Shown here piece after piece: positions 20,152 through 32,589 of a stretch of 64,000 nt of DNA. Position 1 is the stretch's first letter, and each line of letters starts with the position of its first letter. The notes below the pieces were generated by a model. The model was not told where the DNA came from, ran no database searches, and was given only the letters and a program-made list of their open reading frames with translations. This DNA comes from Blasia pusilla (Eukaryota > Marchantiophyta > Marchantiopsida > Blasiales): contig CM114275.1 of NCBI GenBank assembly GCA_050084515.1, forward strand, positions 26,102,001 through 26,166,000, read 5' to 3'. The position numbers were made by a program, and so were the translations under genes.

Positions 20152-23100
20152 GTCTCCCTATGCACTTCCACATTCATTTGGTTTAGTCTCATATTGGAAT
20201 AGTTGTTGCCAAAATGCAGAAAGAACATATTCATTCTATCCATATAGAAATGGCATTACTCTGATAATATTTTTCACTACTAATTGATTTTCATTGTACA
20301 AACCGTCATAAGGCACTATAGTGCCTCAGATAAGGATAGGCATTGCTAAAAAGGGGGCAAAGTTAAGCCGTTCAAATAGCCATTGGGATTGATCAAGGTT
20401 ATTTGGTTAGGTGGGTGTATGAATGAGGGCTTAAGATCCAAATTATTTCCAAAGAAGTAGTGCCAATTGTATTAGATCTACTTACCCGATCACCTACTTC
20501 CATATTAGTACACTACTACTGATGTAGTATTGTAGTATTAGTAGCCAAGAGCCCTACGAAACTCTAGTTAGGAAGGAAACATGTAAATTCTTATCTAGTC
20601 CAACATCCCAAGTATTTGCCTATGATGCTCTTATGGCCACATCGGTGCCAGTGCCCATGCGCTAGAGATATTTTAAGCCATGGGCCCTAGCAAACTCTAA
20701 TATTGCCCATGGGTCTTCTCATAATCCCAAGAAGAAATTGGTTCATGAGGGGATATATGTTAAGTGACTGAGTCTCATAGGCCCTTGCAAACACTAATGT
20801 TTCAAGGTCTTATCTTAGACTAATGGATATTACTTGTCAAGAAGGAAATTGGTTCATCAAGACATATGTACTAAGCTCAAATTCTTCCATATGAGGAGAA
20901 TTTCATTTTCATTTTCATTTTTCTTGTGTTTATTTTATCCATCTCACTATTACAATTTTTTTGGGAATTTTTCACAGCATTCCTTCCTTCTTAATTTCCA
21001 GTCTAATTTACATTTTTCTCAATATTTCATTCTTTCTTAATTAGTCCATGGTTTTCATGGAAAGCACAAAGCGGTACATGTTCTTGTATCCTACTAATTT
21101 AGAATGTAACAATTTCGTATACGTGCACTCTTTTAAGATCGTAATCTTAAAAGAGTGCACGTAATCCAATGGTCCATTGAATTCTGGTGTTGCTTCTTCG
21201 TCTATCCGAGTTGTCAAAAACAAGACACCGAATATTGTGCAAAGGCACACTAGTGAGATGGATATGTCGTATCTCTTGGATGCATAATTTGACTCGAAAT
21301 TTCTTGCCCACTACCCACTACGATTATGAGTGGTCAATTCGCTCGTCCAGTTATTTCATAAAGAAACAACTACAAATTTCCTACTTTTATTTCTTTATTT
21401 AAAATCTTTATAAAAATCTTAACAGGTTGTACGGGATCTTGTGGATTGTGCAATGGTCCTCAAAACCAATGTTTGACTCCTTATGAAAGTGGAATTATAC
21501 TTTTCTACTATATAAACCCTCTATGCAATCTATGGAGTATGCAAAATCCATGGAGTCCCTTGGTTTTTCCAAATCTTTCACTAGTGGGCATGGTAAATGT
21601 TACCATTCCCTCTAAAACTCAAAGGAAATAAAACGTTTAGGTCAAGTAGGTAAAAGCAATATATGTTCAATCTTTCGTTTGTTCATTTCTTATGTTCAAT
21701 GATGAGGATTGTTCATGTACTTTCTCTTCGTGCTCTAAACTCAAATGAAAATAAAAATGAAGAGAGGTCGAGTGAACCTACGTTACTTTCGATTCGATCC
21801 AAAGGCTACTCGAAACGAAGAGCATTACAAGTGCCAAAAGAGAAGGGTTATTGCAACGTTCAAGTACTAACTCAACCTCAAACGTCCACTCCATAGGATG
21901 GTAGACTTGGAGATTTATACCATATTCCTTTGAATGAGTTAAACACTCATCGTCTCGCCATCTTTCTCTTCGTTTGTTTCTATGAGAATTCAAGTCGAGT
22001 AATCAGGCTGCAGCTGAAACCTCCAATAATATATTAACTTTCGCCAGCGCCTCTTTCAGCAGCTGAGTTAAGCTTATATGAAGACACTCTTCTCAATGAC
22101 AATGACATAGAAACTGGAGGACTCGTCACAATCGATAAGAACAAGCTGAAGCAGAATGTTCTTCAATTGCTCTCGAGAGTGCTACCACAATAACAAGTAC
22201 CTCTGAACCTTTGAGCTATGGAGGCAGTGAATCCAGTCTAGTACTACTCATTGGGTCAAAACAACTTACTTCACATCGGCCAGTGATTATGAAACTAGCA
22301 GCGCTACTTTCCCAGTTTAAAACGCACTTAGCACTCACTCATTAACTCGACCGAGTATAAGTAGGAAGTACATGAACCTGCTGACAGTCCAAGTCGTGGA
22401 CAAAGTTTTTTCAGCTCTGTACATGATTTTACACTATGTACGTAGTTGATCGAGCTGAACCACATGCACGAAAAGTTAAGGACTTCGTTAATACGTGGAG
22501 CATTGACTGCATAACTGATATTTCCAAGAGGTGATAAAATGTTGTGGCTCTTTACAGAATCAGATTCTGATGAGTACATTACTGCAGATTCGTGAACGTT
22601 CTAGAAAAGCTCATCTTAACGTAAGCTTCCAAGATTTCCTCAGCTGCTGAGAGCACCTCTTGGCCGTCCATTGACAGGAAGTCCATGCACCTTCAGGAGC
22701 TGCACAAACGATGGAGCAAGCAGAACTTACCGCATGCGCTTTTACCCAGTCGACGTACTGGCTAGCCTCGTCATTAGCCTGTCCGATCTTGAAGGCCTAA
22801 GAGAGAACACTGCAACCCCGTGAGCCTCAGAAACTGGGGAAATCTGGTTGAGTCGAAACCAACCGTCCATTATTAGAAGTTGGACTGGTTGGGACTGTCG
22901 AGTTTAGGGGCCTGGGCACTTTCATTGAAAGGACTTCAATTTGCTCAAATCCAACTTAGCAGGTAGATCCGGATTCTGCGTGATTGTGTTCATGAGGTAG
23001 TGGGAGCGATCTGGATCGATTGTGGAACAGACGGGGATTTTAGTGAGCTTAATCTTATCTGACGATGGTGAATTCTCAGCTGCGATGGTTCTCAATAGCG

Positions 23101-23374
23101 CCGTAGTTTGACTGAGGAGTTTGGACTGCCAGAGTGTTTCCACTTTCAAGACTGCTCTTCCTTGCTACATCCGTAATCAGCGGCTCACTCTTTTCTCCAA
23201 CTGTTGAGACCTAGAAGAAACGCAATCAACTCCCGGCCAGCCATTGACAAGGATTAGAAGCTAGTACCGCCCGTCCGTCAGCTATGAAGGAAGCAAATGA
23301 AGGCCTGGCAGTCGGGGCCTGCGTGGACACGTTAATGTTATCTTTTTTAAGGACGAATATTATCATAAACCAAA
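20152..23374. other. intergenic region
   Basis: No gene recognised. Apart from the perfect hairpin at 21121-21162, it holds only short open stretches without domains. Confidence 0.5.
21121..21162. repeat. perfect 19-bp inverted repeat with 4-nt spacer
   Basis: Arms ACGTGCACTCTTTTAAGAT and its exact complement, separated by CGTA. There is no poly-T tail, so it is not a bacterial-type terminator. It could be a fold-back insertion or a cruciform-forming site. Confidence 0.85.
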
Positions 23375-23504
23375 CTAGTTCGATGAACTGGAGAGTTTGT
23401 TAGTGTATAGCCCTCACAAATTCAAACCGTGCCATTTTCTTGTTGCCCAGTGGTGTTTGCTCTTTGTTGTTTGCAAGAGCAGAAGCACTCTCCCATAATA
23501 TAGA
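23375..23504 (-). mobile_element. small non-autonomous Helitron-like element H5
   Basis: A 130-bp minus-strand unit. It starts A|TCTATATTATGGGAGAGTGC, has a small hairpin AGTTC-ATC-GAACT at the 3' end, and finishes CTAG|T. Internal words GGCAACAAGAAAATG and TGCAAACA match H2. Confidence 0.6.
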
Positions 23505-24989
23505 TGACAGTGGGGACAGCCCGTATTCTATAACTCCATCGGGAACTCGAAGGATCAGGCTCGTTTGTTGAGCACCGCTCCGTGAGCAGCTGACTTTGAG
23601 ACTGTGAGGATACGCAGCCGGCGGGTACCTACTCCCCGTCCACAATCCGGGTGAATGGCCCTCGCCTCTCGTAAATCTCTGCAGTGCTCTGAAGTATCGT
23701 TGTGTACAGTACTGCCATTCCAGGAGCTCTTGCAGCGGAATGGGAGAGCTCAGAATTTCGAAATTCGTGGAATTCTGCACGCGGCGTTCAATTGCGAATT
23801 GCCTCACTGCGATTATATCGAACTCTCACGTAATTTGCGTCGACGGCAGTGGATCCAGCTGAGTTGCTTCTCTTCAGCTCCATTACTCAAGAGTTGTGGC
23901 TAAGAGTTACACGCTCCATCATGGTAACTAGTATACGTGATGGCTTCCTCAGTGACTGCCACGGCCTCTCCTTCGACATCTTTTTTGCATCTCCTACTTT
24001 ATTTAGCTGACGAGTTTCCGACAACCCAATTTCGATGGACTCTTCGATCTTCCGGGAATTTCCGCAGCGTGAAAAATGTGTGCTTGCAACATTTTAACTT
24101 TCTTCTCTCGTAAGTGCAGGTTTCAGGACTGGGCTGGGCTGGGCTGGGCTGACAGGGAGAATGTCCAAAATGAATCCGATTCCAGTGATGGAGGCCAGCT
24201 TACTTCCCCGCAATTGCATCTGGTTGGATTCACGTTTCGAACCGAATGCGGCTCAAGCGTAGGACTCTCAAGGCAGATAAACCATTTGGCCGCAGTCTTA
24301 ATGGAGTCTCAGAGGTCCCAAAATCAGCGGACCCGTCCACAAGGATGTGTTCAGAAGAAACGACTCAAGACAAGCGGTGGCTTGCCAATATCAGTCTCCA
24401 AATACTTGGTAAGCCAGCAAATTAGCTCCATAGCACAAACTAACAATCCCAATGGCTGAATCCCCCGGGAAAGTGGGGGAAATTCACGCATGGAGCTGCG
24501 ACTGGGAGCAACTCGCTGTCTACCGAGAGGTTCAAAATTCCACTTTCCGATGCATTAGTCGATGCGCGTAGCAACCTCGGAGGATTCAATGGGGGGGGAG
24601 GGAGGCTACGGCCATACTGTCGCTGCGGTGGAGATCGATAGCGACAACGGCCTTCATATAATATGCGGAAAAGCTCGACGTAAGTTTCCAATATCGTTCA
24701 CCTATATATTAAGGAGTGGGCCTACGGTTCAGCTACCACCCTGCTCTGCCCATTCCAATCTTTTCCTGTATCATCCCCCTGAGTTTGGAGTTTGTGGTCC
24801 GGCCGGACCTGGCGCCGAGAGCAGATAAACTTCAACCTCGAAGTTCGAGAATTGGACCGGCCCACCGTGCTTTCGAAGTTAGGATTACATAAATCTATCT
24901 TCGAGCTGCGCACAAAGGCGAAGATGGAAAACCCATCGGAAGTACAAAAGAGGGGGACTCAAAGAGTCAAAACCTGAAGGCCACAAGAG
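23505..24989. other. intergenic region
   Basis: No gene recognised. A (GGGCT)4 short tandem repeat lies at about 24130-24150. The open stretch 24076-24459 shows no domain. Confidence 0.45.
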
Positions 24990-25172
24990 GACCAGAAAAG
25001 GAAGAAGGGGGCATTCCCCCCCCTAACGACGAAAGCAGAGACAATATCAGCAACAACAAGAGAGCTATGACTACTACTAAGTGGGCCTCTAGCGCCGGCG
25101 TCTCCCACAGCCTGAGCCCGCCGCAAAATCCCATTAGCCTGGGCACGCTGCAACGCTATGGAGACCCGCTGC

Positions 25173-26033
25173 CTACAATACAGAATCGCAGTAGCTAAGG
25201 ACAACCCATTTCTCGAGTGGAGATGATGGGCGCGATCCGTGAACGAAGTCGAACCTCTCCCCCATAGCCCCATACATCTCTATGGCCAGGGGGATGAAGA
25301 TGTGTCCCTCGTGTAGTCGACTGTAGATATGTGTCTTCTTCGCCGCCGCCGCCGCCGCTCCTTGTAGCATTCGCCCTTGGGCCACCACTTGGGCACGAAT
25401 GAGGGAATCCCGCATGGAGTAGTGCCTCTCTCTCTGCACATGGAAGCCACTCTCCCGAGCAATACTGAACATGATATCCCGCACTGCATCGTGAGTGGCT
25501 ATCCTCTCACCCCCAACTGGACAGCGTGCCAAATGCACACCAAGTGGATCCAGGCTCCGGCGACACTCGCAGTGTGTCGAACCAACCACCGATGGTTGGG
25601 GGAGGCCCAAGCGGAACCGCATCGCTGTGGTATAGGTAAGTGGTGCGATACGGAAAGCCTGGAGAAGGGGGCGCGCCCCTATCCATGAGCCTGCCCCCTT
25701 TCCGGAGCAAGAGCGAATACGGGCCCTAACCTCCATGGGGATATTCCCGTCAGACATAGTGCCTCTAAAAACTGCCTCAAAGTGGGCTTCCATCAAGGAA
25801 GATTGGAGCCCAGACTGACCGGAGGTAACTAAGGAGGAGAAAGTGGGGAGAACGGCTCGGGCCTCAACTCGAAGGGAATCTCTACAAGGTGTGAGTGAAG
25901 ACTCAAGTGGGAAAGAGCCATCCTCGACTTGGGAGACGTAGTGTAGAAGGAGCGGTCTATCTCTAATAAAAAATCGGGAGCAAAGGAGGGGTGCCATTGT
26001 GGCCCAACTCCCTAAAAAAGCGGAGGGCGCCAC
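25173..26033 (-). pseudogene. C-terminal CCHC and endonuclease-like domain of non-LTR copy 1
   Basis: An open stretch of 286 codons. A zinc motif HCECRRSLDPLGVHLARC is followed by GGERIATHDAVRD, which corresponds to the CCHC plus R/T-H-D block before restriction-like endonucleases of R2-group elements. Copy 2 then has a block with ADLYMTRKSEVV and VVVTDPT, a plausible PD...D catalytic core. Copy 1 lacks it: an 81-bp deletion at about 25394 removes these residues and joins the flanks in frame. The conserved tail HIYSRLHEGHIFIPLAIEMY follows. The nuclease of this copy cannot be active. Confidence 0.7.
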
Positions 26034-27221
26034 TAACTCGGTCGAGAGAAGACCTACTCCACCAAAAGAAATCGGCCAAGAGGCCTATCTACGAGCTAAC
26101 TCCCCCATGGGGCACTCTAAGGAGCCGGGTCCTAGAAGATCCCCAAACACCTGCATGAGCTTCCTATCAAAGGATCTATATAGGGAAGAAAGGTGACTAG
26201 ATGTCCAGACAGTTCTAGTGAGATAACCAGGTCTACGAGCAAAACAAGAAGAGAGAATGCCGAAGGCGACTTGAGGGTCACCAATCCTCGTAAGATCATC
26301 AACGTGAGAAGATCCTCGGTAAGAGCCGCCACATTTAAAGTCGATACAAAGTCCTGGCTCCCGGCGGTACTCCCAAGACTCGAAGCCCTCCGACAGTCGC
26401 AAGAAGCCGTCGGGTAAATGTAGATCATCACGAGGCCTGATGGAGACCAAGCCTTGCACTTCCCCACCTTCACCGCCAGGCCGACACGTGCCAAGCTGTG
26501 GGTGAAAAGTGCTCGAATGCAGGGACAACCAGATCTCGGGACCAACAATATGAGTATCATCCGCCGTGAAGGGAACATGCAACCCGGGAAAGCCTCCACC
26601 AGAGAAAGAACCGCTCGGTAATGAGCCACAAAGAAACAACGCGCCACCCAGAGGGTCACCCGACGAGTCCCGGTAGCAGACTCCAAGACCGTGACCTCCT
26701 CCTCGAATCGACCATGGTGGAAATAGAGGGCCGAAGGGGCCCCATAGAAAGCATGCACAAAGGGAATGAGGCTCGCCATGGGGCCACCCGCGTCCCTCAA
26801 CTCTGTGAATATAGTAGCCCGAGATATTGAGTTGAAGGCGTTCTCCACGCCCACTTGGAGAACCACCCTCTGGATGTACATCTAGACAAGCCCTCAAACC
26901 TAAGGCAACCGTCTCACATCCGATCGGGGCGTGGCAACTCCAAACGATGCGGACTCGGATGTGATCGAAAGCCTCACGGAATTGCAAAGCGAGAGTACGA
27001 CTCACCAACCGCAAGAGCACCTCACCTATGGCAATCGGACGGATACCACCACCCTCCTTTGACAACGCCAAAAGTCGCCCCGCCCCTAATACTTGGGCCA
27101 TCTTTGTTGGCACTCTCCTCGAGCTAGGTGAGAGGCAACTCAAGCAACTTCGGAGAGAAGCCGCTAGCGGTGTCCTCGGAAGAAAGCAATCACGAAGGTG
27201 TTCGTACATCATACCAGACAA
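26034..27221 (-). pseudogene. reverse transcriptase of non-LTR copy 1
   Basis: Blocks of a non-LTR reverse transcriptase: GRLLALSKEGGGIRPIAIGE, LALQFREAF, a damaged VGVENAFNSISR and ADDTHIVG (the FADD-type catalytic motif, about 26541-26570). They are scattered over two frames, with switches near 26870 and 26690. The element is not expressed as an intact protein. Confidence 0.75.
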
Positions 27222-28170
27222 ACCTCCGGCCGCAATCCTCGGAGAACGCCCAGTGCCCGGGCAAAGAGGGACGGGTCAAGGCATATAGCCGTGTCGGGTG
27301 GAAGTCACGTGCAAAAGCTGGAATGTCAAACCGGCGAGGATGTAGCCTCGGAGGGCATCGATGGTAACAACCTGAAGAAGGAGCCATGTCCATCGGGCGA
27401 AGAGCACGCGGCTCGCGAGTACTCACAGGCTCGCTTGATGTCCTACATCGCCGCAACCTGGCTGCTCTAGGATCGTCCGCCGGGAAACCAGGTGAACTAC
27501 TACCCCGCGAATGCCACAAACTCACTGCAGAGACTCCCAATCACCTCCTCGAAAGCGTCTCAGGCGTGCTATAACCTCTCTATGACCGGCCTTCCCTCCC
27601 CGAGTGTAACGAAGACACCATCGTGGAAGGAGAAGTAGTAGGTACCAAGAGAGCTCATCCATAGGATCAAGGGCGATCCTAGCGAGGGGAAGGAGGAATG
27701 CGTGGCGGAGGTCGCCCCGAATAGCATGGGGATCCTATGAAACAACCTCGGCAGGGAAAACGGGTCTCAAGAGACCTATAATCTTGCCACTGGTGGGACC
27801 TCAACCACTCCCATGCCTCGGGAGAGGGCGATGATGCGGGAAGCACCGGAGAGCATCCATGGTCGGCATGGGAGGGACCACCCATCCAAATCTATCAAAG
27901 TCAGGATGTTTAGCCGCTAAGTGGTTCCGAATTCTGAAGGAGTGAAGAATTCGGGACAACATGGGCATTTAGTATATCGACTAGCGACCCACGGGTCCCC
28001 ACACGGGGAGCCGATCGCGGTCGAGGCATGGATGCAACTCACCAAGAAGAGGACATGGCCCCCTCCAATAAAATCGTGCGACAATCCCCGTCAATACAAA
28101 GTCCTATCATCCCCATTCGAACGAGCGGTCCCTGGCAAACCACTCTCTTCCCGCCCACGGTAATGCTCCC

Positions 28171-30306
28171 TCTAACATAAACTCTCACCTACCGACATCA
28201 CCTAGGACTTCTAGTCCCAACCCCTCCCAAAAATAAACTCATGAATACGTAGAGTTGCTAAGAGTGTGAAAAGATCATGGGCCCTTCGAGATAAAATAGA
28301 TGAGAAGAAAAGTGTATGTGCGGGGAGGGTAACAAATACAAACGTGAATCGAACCAAAATGAGAAGCACATACGACAAATACGACAAACAAGAAAGGACT
28401 TGGGAAAGGAGGGGAAGGGTGGGTGAATAGAGGACGTTATCTTGGGAAATTTCTCCAAATGACAATAAGCTAAGCCCTAATATTCACATTTGGAACCCTA
28501 ATATAAACCGAATTCTAAAAAGATGAATAAAAATAAAAATACTTCACGCCATGCAGCAAGGTCCGGATCAAAACGAAGCTCTCGTCACGCTCTCCGTTTC
28601 GACATGTAGCACGTCTCTTTTCGTCCCCTACGCCCTCCGTCCTTCCTCCCGCCGTCCCCGTCCATGCCTCCCGCCGTCCCCGCCCAAAATCGCTGCCTTC
28701 ACTTTTGAGCTGCGCACACTGCGCTGGTCGCGGGGTTCATCATCATGATGACGAACTCCGCCTTTTGAGAGAATTTAAACCCAATGGACTCATGAGCCTT
28801 TTTCGGGAAGGGTTTGTTGAACGTCCATAGTGTCAAAAGTGTGTGTATGGTAGTGGCCCGTTAGAAGGCTACCTCCTCCTCCTCCTAGGTACGTAGCAGT
28901 TTGACAAACCCTTGCTCCGAAAGACTTGGATCGATGACCTATCATCCACTGTTAGAGATCACAAGTATGAATCTGGATGTGGAATTCGGCAGGTGCCCCA
29001 GAATCGCTACATTCGATGAATACTATATTTCTGGCGGAGTCAAGAAGTTTGACGACGAAGCGTAAATGTCCCACACTACGTCCGAGTGCGCACGTGCATG
29101 GCGAAGGCGGCAAAAAGTCTCACAGTCTCCGTACGTGCGACAGAGAAAGCATCAATTCCTCTGTGACATGACTGCCGCAGACTCCCACACAACTAACTGC
29201 GTTAGTCTCAAATCTATAACCGCATCATGGCTGCAATCCCTACGTTTCTCCGAAGGAAGATCTCCGTCATTCTTTGTGGACGGCTCGCTCAACAACGCCC
29301 ATATGTGATGTCCGATGCACCGATGGACGCACATCATAACAAAGCCTCCGGATCACGAACATAGAATGCAGTACGGAGTGCACGTCTAGAGCTTCCATTC
29401 GGGCGGATCCTCGATTCTTGGTTTGTAAAAGGTGGCAACTGTCGTTGTTCCCACTACACAATTTCGTCACCAAGATAGCCTTCTAAACTCTCTTTCAGAC
29501 GCCCTCTTGAAATCCGCACACAAGTTCTAGAATTCCCTGCGACCATCATTTCGTCCCCACGGATATCTGGCCGCCTACTGCACTGCCCCACCGACATACG
29601 TACTCCATCCCGAATTCCGCCGCTTCCCGATTTCGCAGCGACATGCTGGACATGCCTCGTAAGTCAACTCGGGAGCGTGTCGGTGCCAGAATAAACGAAT
29701 AGATGCGCGAAATCGTGGACGTTCTAAATTTGCCTGTTTTGAATCATGTCGGCACGAAACTTTCTTATCCCCATGATTCCACAAACAATCTTCATACATG
29801 TGGGAACTTATCTACGTGGATTCCATTCGCCACTCTCACGCACTTGCAGGAGTTCTTCCCCTATGAAAGCTCTCGAAGCCCTCGTCTCAAAGGGTCCGGA
29901 AGCACACGGGTTGACACCCGTTATCTTCCGAGCTCTCTGGCCGCGGGTCGCTTGCTTAGTCCGAACCCCGTAGAAGCTGCGTGGTGGTGACACACAGGCT
30001 TGCGCCACAGGGAAGGTTCTAATAATAGCCGGACTGCAAACTACAGTAGTACAGTAGAGAACCCTACAGTGGGACCAGGGTCCAGGGCAATTCTCCGTCC
30101 AACCACGGCGCAGGAGGATAGAAGCCAGTCTGTCGATACTGCCCTTGTGGAGCTCATGGAAAGCGGATGGGCAACGGTAACCCATGACGGAAAAGGATGG
30201 ATCGCGACCTACGCCACTAGGATTCTGTAGGAGAATGTAGCTCGCGAGTGACCTCGACTGAGGGGCGGGGTATTTAAAGTAGCGTATGTGTTGGTTTTTC
30301 TCTTAA
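28171..30306. other. intergenic region
   Basis: No gene recognised. A (CCT)n run lies at about 28872-28887. The open stretches 29703-29990 and 30000-30230 have no domains I know. Confidence 0.45.
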
Positions 30307-30327
30307 TTATATATATATATATATATT
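30307..30327. repeat. (AT)n microsatellite
   Basis: About ten TA dinucleotides. Confidence 0.9.
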
Positions 30328-30560
30328 AGTATTATAATAATTACAAGTCATGATTATTGGTAGTCCATGGGATCCTCTCTATCCTCTCTAGTCATCTGTC
30401 CTTTCTTCTTTATCATCACATGGCTTCCTTATGGTAGTTGGAGAGAAGGTTTATGCACTCCAACGTCATCTTAAAATTCTAATGGGGTAACTCTTCCCTC
30501 CTCTTTTTTTAATCCTCCATTCAGAAAATTGTGCATTTTCTCTTCCTTCCTCTTTGAAAA

Positions 30561-30685
30561 CTAGTTAGGACCTGTGAGGGACCCTAAACGCCCAGTTATG
30601 CCACGCATCGTATACTCATGATCTTAAAATGACAAGTGCACTCTGCTATCTCATTTGAAAAACACTCTTCAAGTAATAGTATAGA
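30561..30685 (-). mobile_element. small Helitron-like element H6
   Basis: A 125-bp minus-strand unit. It starts A|TCTATACTATTACTTGAAGAG and ends GGTCCTAACTAG|T. Only the ends match its relatives, and a clear subterminal hairpin is not seen. Confidence 0.45.
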
Positions 30686-31260
30686 TTCCAATTTCCTATT
30701 AACAAATATGTGGCCCTTTTGAGAGGGTCTAAACCCTAAAGGTACTACGGTATCACATTTGATACCTTTGTGTGGAGTTATGGCCATAGGCTTTAGCCCA
30801 TGGAGAAAGAAGAGAATGTCATCATGTTATAATTCTAAATAATTATGAGAAAAAGAAAAACTATGCCACACATGTAACTCTAATGGGACAAAAGAGTATG
30901 AGAGCCTTGAGATGCCGCATTGTCTAAGGCACTTACTACTTATCAATTTCTTACGCCCTATTACGTTTCAACTTAAAAAAAACTTTAAGATACGTGTAGG
31001 ATGAAAGAGAGGGCCTTAAGGCAGCCAAAGAAGCATGGAAGTTTGGAGTCACCTGCTTCTTATATATAAAGAACATGAAGATCTCATCAAGGTTTGGGGG
31101 GTTTTACTACTAGGAACCAACCAAAACATTTTTGGTATTTTAAGGCAAGAATTCTCATTTATGAACAGCTTTTCAGACATTCTATACAAAGATAAGCCAT
31201 CGTATGGCCAGTTCTCCGATAATTTCATCATGAAACGGAAATTTACAAGTTTAACCCAAT
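30686..31260. other. AT-rich intergenic region
   Basis: No gene or named repeat recognised. Confidence 0.5.
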
Positions 31261-31484
31261 GTTCGGGGAGAACCGGGGTTACGTGTTGAGCTGGCCGGAA
31301 GAATTTGAGAATTTCCGATTCAGTTTGTCACTTACCGACCAAAAACCGAGGGTTCAGGGAGGGTGTCCTTTGTATTCGTATCTGTTTAGCCGCCTAGAAT
31401 GACGAAATCTTCAAAAATTGCCGCTCTGTTTTGTAGAGACCGGAAATGTACCGGTTGTCACAAAAAAACTCCCCGGATCCTGGT
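31261..31484 (+). repeat. dispersed repeat X, copy 2
   Basis: Second copy of the repeat at 8221-8440. It shares GGGGAGAACCGGGGTTACGT, ACCGGAAATGTACCGGTT and CCCCGGATCCTGGT. Confidence 0.6.
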
Positions 31485-32000
31485 TTAACCGTGTACCTCC
31501 TTAAATACTCAACAGCTACCTACTATATTCTCACAAGAGTCCAATAAATTACTATAAATAAATAAATTTTAATTCACGTAGGGCTCCTCAAAGTAGAATC
31601 TAGTGAGAGTCACGTGTGTGAATGAGGTCAATTTTTTCCGGAAGTTTGTAATATTTTAATACAATTGCATGGAGGATTTAAAAAAGTATGATCACTCAAA
31701 ATGTTGTCATTTTCCTTAAGGTCTCTACCCATTTTCTTTTAGGCCTCTACATTCGTTTGTTTTCTTGTCACCTAGACTATCCACTTGTCCTTTGCACATA
31801 CATGTTAAATATTTTCTTCTTCTCCGTGCGTTTTAGAGACCACACACTCACTGGTTTTACATTCCATTATGCATTTTTTGTTTCTTTTTTGGAAATGTTA
31901 TTACCTTCTTTTTTCTTATCCTGTTTTGAAGTTTATTTTTATAATAAAGTGAATATTATATACTCAAAATGGCTTTATAATAATAAAGTGGTCTTTCAGA
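31485..32000. other. AT-rich intergenic region
   Basis: No gene recognised. The open stretch at 31688-32017 is low in complexity and hydrophobic, without a known domain. Confidence 0.45.
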
Positions 32001-32180
32001 AATGGATCCCTCCTTAACCAATAATGTCCTTTTCCGTAACTTCATGTTAAAATGCCAGCTGCATATTCCGCCACCCCCTAATGGAATCCCCGCTTTCTTC
32101 CCGTAAAGAACAGGGACCGAACCCGTGACCGGAGGGAAGGACCACCGAAGATTAACTGCAGCTAAAGTAGATGAGATATT
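32001..32180 (-). mobile_element. tRNA-derived SINE candidate
   Basis: On the minus strand an A-box-like TAGCTGCAGTT (32154-32164) is followed about 42 nt later by a B-box-like GGGTTCGGTCCC (32113-32124). This is the spacing of RNA polymerase III internal promoters. The rest does not fold as a normal tRNA, so a SINE head is the best guess. The borders are uncertain and no second copy lies in this window. Confidence 0.35.
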
Positions 32181-32589
32181 TAGTGCACTTCTAGAACTAT
32201 GTCCCACAAGTTTCCTACCGCTAATTTCCAAGTCAACAGTTTAGAGGAACTGCCAACGTGCATCATCACAGCTCATAGATCCAGAAGGATCCATGACGTG
32301 CCCACATGGTCTTCCGCATCCCATTGGAGGACCTCCCTTAACTCATGATTACTGCTATGCGCTGAGTGGTAGGGAGCCGAGTGATCTTTACTCGCTCTAG
32401 TAGCGCGACCTACCTGCGTCGCCTCTTAACGGCAGGAAGGCAGTCCCATCATTTCAGAGGCGCCGGTTGTGCGTTTGTTGGGTATTCTCCATTTCTCCCG
32501 ATAAAATAATTTTTAGTATGAAAATAAATTTAATCTTGGTCTTATGGTAAATAGATCAAAAGGTTGAAAAACATATTATAACATACATT

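Larger units (their letters stand above)
24990..28170 (-). mobile_element. non-LTR retrotransposon copy 1, R2-like with C-terminal endonuclease
   Basis: Minus-strand element. An N-terminal part with a C2H2-finger-like stretch lies around 27900-27990, followed by a Pro/Arg-rich region, reverse transcriptase (about 27220-26080) and a C-terminal zinc knuckle plus nuclease-like domain (26033-25173). N-terminal fingers with RT in the middle and a C-terminal CCHC plus restriction-like endonuclease are the layout of the R2/NeSL/HERO group. Copy 2 is at 43430-45915. Both are broken. The 3' borders are approximate; no target duplication is established. Confidence 0.7.

Noticed and set aside
30000-30230. 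76-codon open stretch
   Set aside because: No family recognised and no supporting context.
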